Position numbers and translations under genes: made by a program. A DNA stretch of 54,014 nucleotides from Promethearchaeota archaeon (lineage in GTDB: Archaea > Asgardarchaeota > Lokiarchaeia > Sigynarchaeales > SOKP01): positions 1-54,014 of the forward strand of contig DAOUUT010000002.1 in the NCBI GenBank assembly GCA_030668025.1, read 5' to 3'. Below the pieces are notes generated by a model that saw nothing but the letters and a program-made list of their open reading frames with translations, made no database searches and had not been told where the DNA came from. Positions within the stretch are counted from its first letter, which is position 1, and every line of letters starts with the position of its first letter. Shown here in pieces: positions 43,338 through 52,067 of the stretch.

Positions 43338-44855
43338 TTATTCTATTTTTACGCCGGCCACATCTATAGTTCCTTTTGAATTATCTATACCTTCTAGCTT
43401 CATGTAATCTTCTAATGATCTAGAAGTTACAATTTGAGAGTATTTAGCAATTTTTTTTTCAATGTTTGATGATAAACCTGGTCCTTTTTGTGTTTCAAGT
43501 ATTTCATCTACTCTTTCTTTAGCAACTGCTATAATGTCTTTCGAGCCATTTTTCCTCCATATCCCTCTTTTCTCTCTGTTAATTAGCTTTGGCACAAATA
43601 TTTCCTTTCTCGTGTTTTTAGCAGTGTGCTTTATCGATAAATAGTTTCTTTTTTCAGTTGCTACTTTTCTTATTTGAGCTAAGGCGAGAGTTTCTTCAGT
43701 GACGGATATACCCTTTAATCCCCGTTTAATAATACCTGCCATTTCGTCGTCGATCACAAGTAATTCAAAAGATTCTGATAATAAAGTTTCGTATGTACCT
43801 GCGCATGTAATGAAGTTGTGCCCAGCTGATGCCGCACAATATAATGTCATGAATCTTTCAAATCCATTTTGAACATCGAAACATTTTGAATCAGTTAGAG
43901 ATCCTGATCCCTTGGAGGGAATATTATAATAGTGAGCTAATTGAGCCGAAGCGATAGTAATAAGTGAAAATTCGATAGAACCATATGCGGGGTTTCCATT
44001 AGTCGGATCCATTATCGTATTAGTAGATCCATATAAAACAGGAGTTCCGGGGTTAATTAACTGAGTTAGCACTATAGCCGATAACACTTCCATGTTCGCT
44101 TGAACAAGCGTACCAGCTAGAGTAACTGGCGAAGTAGAACCCGCGCTTGCTGCTGAGCTTATGAGTAGTGGCTGGTTATATTTAGCGAAAATAAAAAGAC
44201 CATTAAGAAGGATTTTCGTTTGTAAAAGAGGAGATGTTGGGTTATATACGCCTAACAAGCGGGGCTTTTTAATTAACTCTTCTTCTCCATCTACAATAAT
44301 AGAAACAAGATTTATCATATCTTGAGAAGCAGTTTTTCCATAACAGGCCATTCCATAAGGCTTATGGCTATGACGCCCCCACTCACGTAATGTATGACAA
44401 TGTAATTCCGTAAAAGGAATATCATGAGGCCACACATCAACCTGAGAGCACGCAATATGTTCTAATCCGTTCACAATTCGGATGTGATTTATGGCATCTT
44501 CAAGTGTAGTTTTTCTTACTCCTTTTTTTTTTGTAGAATCATTAATATTTACTGTTGCTCCCATAGTAGAAAAATTCAAATTAGACGTATTAACTGTTAC
44601 TTGATAAGAACCGTCCGGACCATAAAGAGAGAAGGACTCTGGAACTTTCTTTAATTGCTCAGTAACTAGACTTTCTGGGAACTTAACAAACGTACTCTTT
44701 TCTTTAACATCAATAGAAGCACCGTGTTCTTTAAGGAGCCCTATAGCTTCTTCAGATTCAATTTTAACGCCTAACGATTCAAGTAATTCTATTGAAGAAT
44801 CGTGGATGCTCTGAATTTCATCTTTATTTAAAACTTTCAATTGATTTATTCGCAT
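43338..44855 (-). CDS. MttB-superfamily methyltransferase, non-pyrrolysine
   Basis: A 505-residue TIM-barrel protein of the trimethylamine methyltransferase family. It opens with the usual helix (VLNKDEIQSIHDSSIELLESLGVKIESEEA). YGMACYGKTASQDMINLV and GSGSLTDSKCFDVQNGFERF (316-335) match the family's C-terminal barrel motifs. Methanogen MttB has an in-frame amber codon for pyrrolysine; here the frame is continuous and the corresponding segment has ordinary residues. Such relatives demethylate glycine betaine, carnitine, proline betaine or similar quaternary amines. It pairs with the corrinoid protein (34953) and the MtaA-like partner (35594). Confidence 0.9.
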   Translation of the reverse strand: MRINQLKVLNKDEIQSIHDSSIELLESLGVKIESEEAIGLLKEHGASIDVKEKSTFVKFPESLVTEQLKKVPESFSLYGPDGSYQVTVNTSNLNFSTMGATVNINDSTKKKGVRKTTLEDAINHIRIVNGLEHIACSQVDVWPHDIPFTELHCHTLREWGRHSHKPYGMACYGKTASQDMINLVSIIVDGEEELIKKPRLLGVYNPTSPLLQTKILLNGLFIFAKYNQPLLISSAASAGSTSPVTLAGTLVQANMEVLSAIVLTQLINPGTPVLYGSTNTIMDPTNGNPAYGSIEFSLITIASAQLAHYYNIPSKGSGSLTDSKCFDVQNGFERFMTLYCAASAGHNFITCAGTYETLLSESFELLVIDDEMAGIIKRGLKGISVTEETLALAQIRKVATEKRNYLSIKHTAKNTRKEIFVPKLINREKRGIWRKNGSKDIIAVAKERVDEILETQKGPGLSSNIEKKIAKYSQIVTSRSLEDYMKLEGIDNSKGTIDVAGVKIE

Positions 44856-44888
44856 TGTAGATCAATAAATTTAATTCTTACAAATTGA

Positions 44889-45044
44889 TTGTTATATATT
44901 CAAACTATTTATAACGAATTAAATAATTTCCCAAAACAACATTTAGTTTTAATCTCTTATGAGGAGTTAAAAGATGAGATTGAAAAAATCTCAGATGAAG
45001 AAATAAAATATCCAGACGAAAATTCCGAAAAAAAGAAACAATAG
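44889..45044 (+). pseudogene. Short C-terminal-like remnant frame
   Basis: A 51-residue frame starts at a TTG right after a stop (TGA TTG) and encodes LYIQTIYNELNNFPKQ, then ISYEELKDEIEKISDEEIKYPDENSEKKKQ. It has coding-like composition and an acidic/basic C-terminal tail. No start site or family is clear. It may be the end of a lost gene. Confidence 0.3.
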
Positions 45045-45048
45045 AATT

Positions 45049-45168
45049 CTATATAGAATAAAGCACTATAATTGTATCTGGTAATATAAATACTGAATAA
45101 AAACCCAAACCAAGACCTCCAATGCTAATTAGTAAAGCAAAAATTGCTAATCCATTTCCTTTACCCAT
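45049..45168 (-). CDS. Short exported-protein N-terminus (probably truncated)
   Basis: A 39-residue frame begins with MGKGNGLAIFALLISIGGL followed by GLGFYSVFILP, a glycine-rich membrane helix typical of the signal anchor of secreted proteins. It then stops at once (TAG), so the mature domain has been lost. It is likely a truncated remnant rather than a working gene. Confidence 0.35.
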   Translation of the reverse strand: MGKGNGLAIFALLISIGGLGLGFYSVFILPDTIIVLYSI

Positions 45169-45419
45169 ATTATGTTTGGTTATTCTTTTTTTTAAAGAAC
45201 ACCTCTAAATTATTCTTATGATATTTATGTAAAAATTTGATCTTAGTGATTTTATATTGACTAAACAGATAATGATTTTTGGGAGAAATTATTTTAGGAG
45301 ATTTGGGAGACTTGGGTGAAATCCTCCTTTTTAATTAATTTTATAACTTCTCTATTTTTTAATTGTAGAATTTCAGTCCTTATGACTTTTTATTATAAAA
45401 AACCTAGTTAATTAGTTAG

Positions 45420-45432
45420 TGACTTTTAGTCA
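45420..45432. promoter_or_regulatory. Palindrome, possible operator
   Basis: TGACT and AGTCA are perfect inverted arms separated by TTT, located about 85 nt before the surface-propeller gene. A perfect 5+5 palindrome here could be a regulator site, but one copy is weak evidence. Confidence 0.3.
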
Positions 45433-45517
45433 TAAATTTTGGCAAAATTTATATTAATTAAAAAAAAAAAAGTATATTTAAATGTCAAATAAATTTTTTT
45501 TATGGGCGTAATAATAT

Positions 45518-47542
45518 ATGAAACGAAATAAATTTAAATTAGCTTTATTAATCTCGTTGACCGTTTTTTTTGGTGGCTTCACATCGATTTATCTCTATAA
45601 TAACATCAATTTATTGAAGGATAGTGTTGTCGAAGATTTAGAGCGCTTTTCAGAAGAATTAAAAATTTCTGCTTTTGGTTGGACTACATCTGAGGTGGTC
45701 TCCACGGAAAGCACGGAATGGTCTGGGGTTCCAACAATAGCAACGGATGGTTCCGGAAACGTGCACATTGCGTGGTGGGATTCTACTAATTATGGTGGTT
45801 CGGAAACGGATGATGATATATTTTATAAGCATTGGAATGCGATCACGGCGACCTGGAGCACGACCGAGGTAGTCTCCACGGAAAGCTCTGGATCTTCTAA
45901 GTATCCAAAACTAGCAGTGGACGGTTCCGGAAACGCGCACATTACGTGGATAGATTATACGAATTATGGTGGTTCGGGAACGGATACTGATATATTTTAT
46001 AAGCGCTGGAACGCAACTACGGCGACCTGGAGTATGACCGAGGTAGTCTCCACGGAAAGCACTATTACTTCTGAGTATCCAACAATAGCAACGGATGGTT
46101 CAGGAAATGTGCACATTGCGTGGGATGATTTTACGGGAAATAATCGCGATATATTTTATAAGCGTTGGAACGTGACCACGGCGTCTTGGACAACTACCGA
46201 GGAGGTCTCTACGGAAAGCACGGAATCTTCTGCGGCTCCAACAATAGCAACGGATGGTTCAGGAAACGTGCACATTGCGTGGGATGATTATCTCACTTCG
46301 GGAACGGAAAAGGATATATTTTATAAGCGCTGGAACGCGACCACGGCGATCTGGAGCACGACTGAGGTGGTCTCCACGGAAAGCACTAATACTTCTGCTT
46401 ATCCAACAATAGGAGTGGATGGTTCAGGAAACGTGCACATTGCGTGGGGTGATCGTACGAATTATAGCAGTTCGGGAACGGATTATGATATATTTTATAA
46501 GAGCTGGAACTCGACCACGGCGACCTGGAACTCGACCGAGGTGGTCTCCAAGGAAAGCACTAGTGATTCTTATGCTCCAACAATAGCATTGAACGGTTCC
46601 GGAAACGCACACATTGCATGGGAGGATTTGACGGATTATGGTGGTTCGGGAACGGATCGTGATCTATTTTATAAGCGTTGGAGCGCGACCACGGCAACCT
46701 GGAGCACGACCGAGGTGGTTTCCACGGAAAGTACTGCTCTTTCTGCGGCTCCAACAATAGCAACGGATGGTTCAGGAAACACGCACATTGCGTTTTATGA
46801 TTCTACGGATTATGGCGGTTCGGGAACGGATATGGATATATTTTATAAAAAATTAATATCAACTCCATTAAATCCATCCATAGTTATAAATAATGGAGAT
46901 GCGAGTACTAATTCAACCTTAGTGACTCTCACGCTCTCCGCGGATTTAGCCGTAGAAATGTGCTTTAGAAATGGAACTACTGTTGCTTTGACTGATTGGG
47001 AACCTTATTCTACAACAAAACAGTTATATTTAGAAGGCTCCATAGATAAAACGGAATATTCAATCTATGTTAAGTTTCGAAATGCAGCAGGAGAAACTTC
47101 ACCAGTTTGTGATAGCATATTGTATTTAGCGATACCATTGAATCCATCCATAATTATAAATAATGGAGATACCAGTACTGATTCTACCTTAGTGAATCTC
47201 ACGCTCTCCGCGGATGGAGCAGGAGAAATGTGCTTTAAAAATGGATCTACTGGTGCTTGGACTGAATGGGAGGCTTATAGTACGACAAAACAGTTGTTAT
47301 TATATGGTAGTTCAAACAATACGGTATATACAATCTATGTGAAATTTCGAAATCCAATGGGAGAGACTTCCCCTGTTAGTGATAGCATTCTATATTTAAT
47401 TACAGCTGAAGAAGAGGGGGAAGAAGAACCACTTCCCATTATTCTCGGATATCCTGATGGATGGATCATTATTTCAATGCTTGCAGGAATAGGAGTAATT
47501 GTACTGCTTAATAAATCTAAGAGAATAAAATTGAGAAACTAA
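45518..47542 (+). CDS. Surface beta-propeller protein with seven repeats and Loki-CTERM-like anchor
   Basis: A 674-residue exported protein. It has a signal anchor (FKLALLISLTVFFGGFTSIYLY) at the N-terminus. Seven tandem repeats of about 53-59 residues follow, each with a TEVVSTEST phrase, PTIATDGSGNVHIAW and DIFYKRWNATTATW; seven blades fit a sialidase/BNR-like propeller. Then come two ~85-residue repeats (NPSIVINNGDASTNSTLVTLTLSAD). The C-terminus is ILGYPDGWIIISMLAGIGVIVLL with a basic tail, like the other anchored protein in this window. The repeat DNA is much richer in G and C than its neighbours. It probably binds glycans or other surface ligands (inference). Confidence 0.85.
   Translation: MKRNKFKLALLISLTVFFGGFTSIYLYNNINLLKDSVVEDLERFSEELKISAFGWTTSEVVSTESTEWSGVPTIATDGSGNVHIAWWDSTNYGGSETDDDIFYKHWNAITATWSTTEVVSTESSGSSKYPKLAVDGSGNAHITWIDYTNYGGSGTDTDIFYKRWNATTATWSMTEVVSTESTITSEYPTIATDGSGNVHIAWDDFTGNNRDIFYKRWNVTTASWTTTEEVSTESTESSAAPTIATDGSGNVHIAWDDYLTSGTEKDIFYKRWNATTAIWSTTEVVSTESTNTSAYPTIGVDGSGNVHIAWGDRTNYSSSGTDYDIFYKSWNSTTATWNSTEVVSKESTSDSYAPTIALNGSGNAHIAWEDLTDYGGSGTDRDLFYKRWSATTATWSTTEVVSTESTALSAAPTIATDGSGNTHIAFYDSTDYGGSGTDMDIFYKKLISTPLNPSIVINNGDASTNSTLVTLTLSADLAVEMCFRNGTTVALTDWEPYSTTKQLYLEGSIDKTEYSIYVKFRNAAGETSPVCDSILYLAIPLNPSIIINNGDTSTDSTLVNLTLSADGAGEMCFKNGSTGAWTEWEAYSTTKQLLLYGSSNNTVYTIYVKFRNPMGETSPVSDSILYLITAEEEGEEEPLPIILGYPDGWIIISMLAGIGVIVLLNKSKRIKLRN
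45690..46860 (+). repeat. Seven tandem ~160-180-nt repeats in the propeller gene
   Basis: Each unit contains blocks such as GTCTCCACGGAAAGCAC, CCAACAATAGCAACGGATGG and GATATATTTTATAAGCGCTGG. The near-identity between units shows recent duplication or gene conversion. GC is much higher than in the surrounding AT-rich DNA. Confidence 0.8.
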
Positions 47543-47898
47543 CTTTCAATTGATAGATTTTAATTTTAATAATTTTTATTTTTTTATAAAATATTCACTC
47601 CAAAAATGTTGAATTTTGAACATAATCGATTTGCGGTCATATATATCTTCACTGTTTGAGAACCTCTCGTTTTTCTTTTTGACATACTGAAATGAAAATT
47701 GAATTAAATGTAAAATTCATTTTTTAATTTTACAAAGTACCTATCATAAATTTTACCTCATATGAGAGGAAATCTATGGTTAAAACTAAATTTATTAAAA
47801 TTATTTAATGTGTTATAAATAATCGTTCTAAAAAATAAAAATTTTAACTATTAGGAACATACAAATGATTATTGAAGAGAAAATTAAAAATTTTAGAT
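47543..47898. other. 356-nt intergenic region
   Basis: It is AT-rich with stops in all frames. A short GC-richer segment near 47630-47670 (CATAATCGATTTGCGGTC) shows no clear hairpin. Promoter elements for the GHMP kinase gene are expected here, but no strong TATA box stands out. Confidence 0.4.
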
Positions 47899-48900
47899 AT
47901 GAGTATAAATAAGGTAATCTTATCAAGAGCACCTGTGAGAATTTGTGATATAGGTGGTTGGACTGACACCTGGTTTTATCCTAAAGGTGCCGTTTTTAGC
48001 TTTTGTGTTGATCTTTATAGCAAAGTAAAGCTAATGGAAAATGGATTGAATAAAATAAGAATTTTCGCCGAAGATTTGGAACAAAGCACTGAAATTATAA
48101 ATTTTAAAACAGTTGAATACGATGGAAACTTAGACTTATTAAAAGCCGCAGTTAAAAAGATGAATATTAAAAAAGGATTAGACATAAATGTGTGTGCAGA
48201 TGCACCTCCCGGATGTGGAACTGGCACTAGTGCGAGTATTGCTGTTACTTTAATTTCTGCGTTATCTAAATATAATAAAGTAGATTTAACTAATTATGAA
48301 ATTGCGCAATTAGCCCATAGACTTGAAACTGAAGAGTTAAACTTGGAAAGTGGAGTGCAAGATCAGTTTGCTGCCACTTATGGAGGAATTAATTTTATGG
48401 AAATAGATTATCCTGACGTTAAAATATCAAGCGTCAAAATTAACGATAAAAGAATTAGAGAATTAGAAAACCAATTTTTATTGTTATTTTTAAGTTCGAG
48501 AAGCTCGAGTGAAATGCATAAAGCTGTTATAGAAAATTACATAAAAAAAGACCCGAATACTATTAATTCGTTTGAGGTTATGAAAAGTTGTGCGTGGGAA
48601 ATGAAAAGGGCAATTAAATCTGATTTAACAAGTATAGGTGAAATTATCAATAAAAATTGGGACGCACAAAAAAGACTCCATCCATTAATGGTTAACACCA
48701 GCATTGCGAAGGCAGAAAAAATATCAAAAGATAATGGTGCTCTTGGGTTTAAGTGCAATGGGGCTGGAGGTGGCGGTTCAGCAACCATACTAGCCGAAAT
48801 TGGTCATGAAAACCAAATCAAAGAAAAATTGATTGAGGGAGGATATAGGATACTTCCATGTAAACTATGTTTTAAGGGAGTTCATAACATTATAACTTAG
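47899..48900 (+). CDS. GHMP-family sugar kinase (HddA / fucokinase-like)
   Basis: About 333 residues from the ATG at 47899; a TTG at 47872 is also in frame. Motif 1 is SRAPVRICDIGGWTDT, motif 2 the ATP loop PPGCGTGTSASIAV (near residue 110) and motif 3 KCNGAGGGGSATILA near the C-terminus. ESGVQDQFAATYGGINFMEI is typical of D-glycero-D-manno-heptose-7-phosphate kinase and fucokinase. It phosphorylates a sugar at C1. It could feed the nucleotidyltransferase encoded at 11131 (inference), since both fit nucleotide-sugar synthesis. Confidence 0.87.
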   Translation: MSINKVILSRAPVRICDIGGWTDTWFYPKGAVFSFCVDLYSKVKLMENGLNKIRIFAEDLEQSTEIINFKTVEYDGNLDLLKAAVKKMNIKKGLDINVCADAPPGCGTGTSASIAVTLISALSKYNKVDLTNYEIAQLAHRLETEELNLESGVQDQFAATYGGINFMEIDYPDVKISSVKINDKRIRELENQFLLLFLSSRSSSEMHKAVIENYIKKDPNTINSFEVMKSCAWEMKRAIKSDLTSIGEIINKNWDAQKRLHPLMVNTSIAKAEKISKDNGALGFKCNGAGGGGSATILAEIGHENQIKEKLIEGGYRILPCKLCFKGVHNIIT

Positions 48901-48947
48901 TTATCGAAAAGTTTGTGCTTTTTATAGTTTTAATGTAAAAGATTATC

Positions 48948-49754
48948 ATGGGAATTCCCGACAATTCTGCTATAGTTTCAAAGATCAAAAGAACATCTGA
49001 TAAATTGAATATACATAATTTATTCATTTTCAATAAATCTGGTATATGTATCTATGGCTTAAATCTTACAAATTTGTACCCCTTAGAACAGGAACAACTC
49101 ATCTCTTCTTATTTTACAGCTTTGATGTCGTTTACCAAAGAACTGATTGGAGATAAAATCAAAACCTTAGAAATTTGCGGTGGAATTAAATTAGTAGTAT
49201 TTGAAAAAAAAGCATTATTTTACAGTATTCTTTGTAATACTATCGAAAATTGGCAGCTTTTAGAAGAAATAATTTCAAAAATCCACACAAAATTTTTAGA
49301 ATATGTAATTAAAAACGATATAAAAACCGATTTAGAATACATTAATGACGAGCAATTAAATTATCTCATCGAAGACATTATTAGGGAACCCTTTAGTAGC
49401 GAATTTGATTTAATCAAAGAAGATGAAATTATTAACTTACTCAAAGAACTCCACTTAAACGATGACATTAAAGGCGTTATTCTTTTAACTAATATGGGTA
49501 AAGTAGTTTTTTCCTCTTTCAATAAGATGATTATTAAAGATTTTATAAAGGAGGTCGATTTTAGAGTGAAAATTTGTAATAACACTGTTCTAAAATTATT
49601 CTACACCTCTAAGAACAACGAGCTTATTTTTTCTGAAAATGTAAATGATTTATATATAATAATTCTTATCTTTGATACTAAAATTAGGTTTGGAATGGCC
49701 GAATTTTATTTACAGAAAGTTGTAAACAAGATAAAAAATTTACTTAATGATTAG
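48948..49754 (+). CDS. Longin-roadblock-like two-domain protein
   Basis: A 268-residue soluble protein with two related alpha/beta domains. The first (about 20-130) has LFIFNKSGICIYGLNL, then a helix QEQLISSYFTALMSFTKELI, three strands and ISKIHTKFLEYVI, which looks like a longin domain. The second (about 170-268) has KGVILLTNMGKVVFSSF, LKLFYTSKNNELIF, LYIIILIFDTKIRFGMAEFYLQKV, the layout of a roadblock/LC7 domain. In Asgard archaea such domains pair with small GTPases; no GTPase is in this window. The gene stands alone on the plus strand, 47 nt after the GHMP kinase. Confidence 0.6.
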   Translation: MGIPDNSAIVSKIKRTSDKLNIHNLFIFNKSGICIYGLNLTNLYPLEQEQLISSYFTALMSFTKELIGDKIKTLEICGGIKLVVFEKKALFYSILCNTIENWQLLEEIISKIHTKFLEYVIKNDIKTDLEYINDEQLNYLIEDIIREPFSSEFDLIKEDEIINLLKELHLNDDIKGVILLTNMGKVVFSSFNKMIIKDFIKEVDFRVKICNNTVLKLFYTSKNNELIFSENVNDLYIIILIFDTKIRFGMAEFYLQKVVNKIKNLLND

Positions 49755-49908
49755 TATCAGAAAATCGTATTTCTAATCGGTCTATTTTTAGCATTTTCAT
49801 GATTTGTTGCTAATTTTCGCGATTAAGAAAAGATTATTAATTATAAAATGAAACTTAAAATATTCTGAAATATAATTCACAATAAAAATTTAATGAGTTA
49901 ACTTTAAT

Positions 49909-50412
49909 ATGACGAAGTCAGAAGAAGATTTAAAAGCCGCTTTTGCGGGCGAATCTCAAGCCAATAGGAAGTATCTAGCTTTTGCAAAAAAAGCAGAACA
50001 AGACGGATTTCCAGGAGTAGCGCGCTTATTTAGAGCTGCTGCGGCTGCAGAAACAGTACACGCACATAACCACTTGCGTGCCATGGGAGGCATCAAGGCT
50101 ACTACCGAAAACCTAAAAGAAGCAATTGAGGGTGAATATTACGAATTTACAAAAATGTACCCTGATTTCATTAACGACGCCAAAACGGAAGAAAATAAAA
50201 GCGCAGAAAGGACTTTTAACCTTGCTAACGATGTGGAGAAGATACATCATAAACTTTATCAAAAAGCTTTAGAATTAGTTGAAAGTGGTAAAGATTTAGA
50301 AGAGGGGCCAATGTATGTCTGTTCTGTATGCGGGTATACGCACGAAGGAGAGCCTCCAGAACAATGCCCAGTTTGCAAAGCTCCTAAACAAGTATTTAAT
50401 AAAATCGACTAA
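49909..50412 (+). CDS. Rubrerythrin
   Basis: A 167-residue oxidative-stress protein that reduces hydrogen peroxide. The N-terminal four-helix domain has the diiron glutamates in AAFAGESQANRKYLAF and ETVHAHNHLRAMGG, then EGEYYEFTKMYPDFINDAKTEEN and DVEKIHHKLYQKAL. The C-terminal rubredoxin-like domain has YVCSVCGYTHEGEPPEQCPVCKAPKQ, two Cys-X2-Cys pairs for iron. The length is shorter than the ~190-residue bacterial form. It is typical of anaerobes with exposure to oxygen. It is convergent with the radical SAM gene. Confidence 0.93.
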   Translation: MTKSEEDLKAAFAGESQANRKYLAFAKKAEQDGFPGVARLFRAAAAAETVHAHNHLRAMGGIKATTENLKEAIEGEYYEFTKMYPDFINDAKTEENKSAERTFNLANDVEKIHHKLYQKALELVESGKDLEEGPMYVCSVCGYTHEGEPPEQCPVCKAPKQVFNKID

Positions 50413-50449
50413 AACTAACTTAATTTTTCTTTTTATTTGTATTTGTAAT

Positions 50450-52030
50450 TTAGATTATCCACGGTTTGTAGCCATCTTGGACTTTTTGGAAATAGTTATC
50501 AATTGAAAAATTCAAATCTTTTTCAGCCCTTCTTAAAGCGCCCATATTAGCACCATTAAAGTAATATTGTAGTAGTAATTCGGATATATTTCTATCTCCT
50601 AACGATATTAAAGTCTGTAATCTCGCGTTATTTACGATGTTTTTTGGGTTTTTAAATTTAATTGATGTGATGTTTTTTAACGCTACTTCCAAAGTTTTAA
50701 GTTTTAATTTTAAATCACTAAGATTATTTGATAAATAAAAGTGACATTTATTTCCATAGGGCGTGTTTAGTTTAGGAACAAACGGATTAACGTTTACTTT
50801 AAGTTCATTCCTCGTAAAACCAATTTTCTTAATGGATTTCAAAAGATTAATGATTTCTAAAACATCATCATCGGTTTCGTTTGGCAAGCCTACTAGAAAA
50901 TAAAACTTTACTTTCTTTATCTTAGATTCTTTAATTTGGTTTAAAACTTGTAAAATCTTCTCGTTAGATATTTTTTTCCCTAAACCGTATCGTAACGATT
51001 CTGTTCCCGTTTCTGGTGCAATTGTAATCGTTTTTACATAGTTCTTTTCGAATATCTTAATGATTTTAGGCGTGATATGTTCTAATCGAATTGAGGGAAC
51101 GCTAAAGTTTTTGCCTTTATTGATTATAAACTCGCATATTTCAACAAATTTAGGATGGGAGGATATACACGATCCAATTAGACTAATTTTTTTAAAATTT
51201 GAATGTTTTATACCTTCTTCGATGGTTTTAATTATCTCCTCATAACTCTTATTTCTAAAGGGAGAATTATGGAAAGAAGATAAACAAAATTTGCATTGAT
51301 ACGGACAACCTCTATTAACTTCAATAAAATAGTTTTCTTCAAATATCTTATTATTATTATTATCATTCTTAGCTAATAATTGAAATTGTGGTGTAGGAGA
51401 TTCATCTAAATTTTTTAAAACTGCTCGATTTGTTTTATTATCGAGAGCTGGTATAAAAATACCTTCAATATTTTTTACTCGATCAAGAAATGCTTGAAAA
51501 TTAATTTTTTTTAATTTGTAATCCATGAAAACATCAAAAAATATATTTAGATTTGGTTCAGCATCACCGATAAAGAAGAGATCAAAAATCTTGCTCAATG
51601 GTAAAGGGTTTGAAGTTACTGCGGGCCCTCCACCAATTATGAGGGGATAATTTATTCCATTACGAAAGTAAGAATCGTGACGTTTTTTTGCCTCTAATGG
51701 GATTTGGGCCTTGTCTAAAATCCATAAAATATTTTTATAATTGTTTTCATAATGAACTGAGAATCCTAAAATATCAAATTCTTTAGGTAAAACTTTATTT
51801 TCTATACTTCGAAGGCGGTTGATGGAAGATAGATCTTTAGATGCTGGAAAATTTATTTTTTCAGGAAGGTAAATTCGCTCGCATACAGCTCTTTCGTTGG
51901 AGTTAATTAAATGATAAAGAAATCTGATTGAATATGAAGATATTCCCAATTTATAATTGTTTGGATATATTAGACCAAAAGATAAGTCAACATTTCTCCA
52001 ATCTTTAATAATCACGCTTTCTTCATACAT
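50450..52030 (-). CDS. Radical SAM protein with B12-binding-like N-terminus
   Basis: A 526-residue enzyme. The iron-sulfur motif is NRGCPYQCKFCLSS with Cys242, Cys246 and Cys249. Before it is an alpha/beta domain resembling a B12-binding fold (LGFSVHYENNYKNILWIL, INYPLIIGGGPAVTSNPLPLS, LFFIGDAEPNL), and after it the SAM barrel with APETGTESLRYGLGK and FYFLVGLPNETDDDVLEII. The C-terminal ~100 residues are unassigned. Such proteins methylate or rearrange difficult substrates in B12-dependent reactions. The substrate is unknown. Confidence 0.85.
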   Translation of the reverse strand: MYEESVIIKDWRNVDLSFGLIYPNNYKLGISSYSIRFLYHLINSNERAVCERIYLPEKINFPASKDLSSINRLRSIENKVLPKEFDILGFSVHYENNYKNILWILDKAQIPLEAKKRHDSYFRNGINYPLIIGGGPAVTSNPLPLSKIFDLFFIGDAEPNLNIFFDVFMDYKLKKINFQAFLDRVKNIEGIFIPALDNKTNRAVLKNLDESPTPQFQLLAKNDNNNNKIFEENYFIEVNRGCPYQCKFCLSSFHNSPFRNKSYEEIIKTIEEGIKHSNFKKISLIGSCISSHPKFVEICEFIINKGKNFSVPSIRLEHITPKIIKIFEKNYVKTITIAPETGTESLRYGLGKKISNEKILQVLNQIKESKIKKVKFYFLVGLPNETDDDVLEIINLLKSIKKIGFTRNELKVNVNPFVPKLNTPYGNKCHFYLSNNLSDLKLKLKTLEVALKNITSIKFKNPKNIVNNARLQTLISLGDRNISELLLQYYFNGANMGALRRAEKDLNFSIDNYFQKVQDGYKPWII

Positions 52031-52067
52031 ATAAAAAACTTCTTAAAAAACTAAGAATTTTGAGAGA

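Larger units (their letters stand above)
44856..45517. other. 662-nt region with gene remnants before the surface-propeller gene
   Basis: Apart from the two short remnants at 44889-45044 and 45049-45168, no gene is seen. A 13-nt palindrome TGACTTTTAGTCA lies at 45420-45432, about 90 nt before the surface-protein start. The last ~60 nt are A-rich with ATATTTAAAT, a TATA-like element. The mixture of small fragments suggests past rearrangement. Confidence 0.5.
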
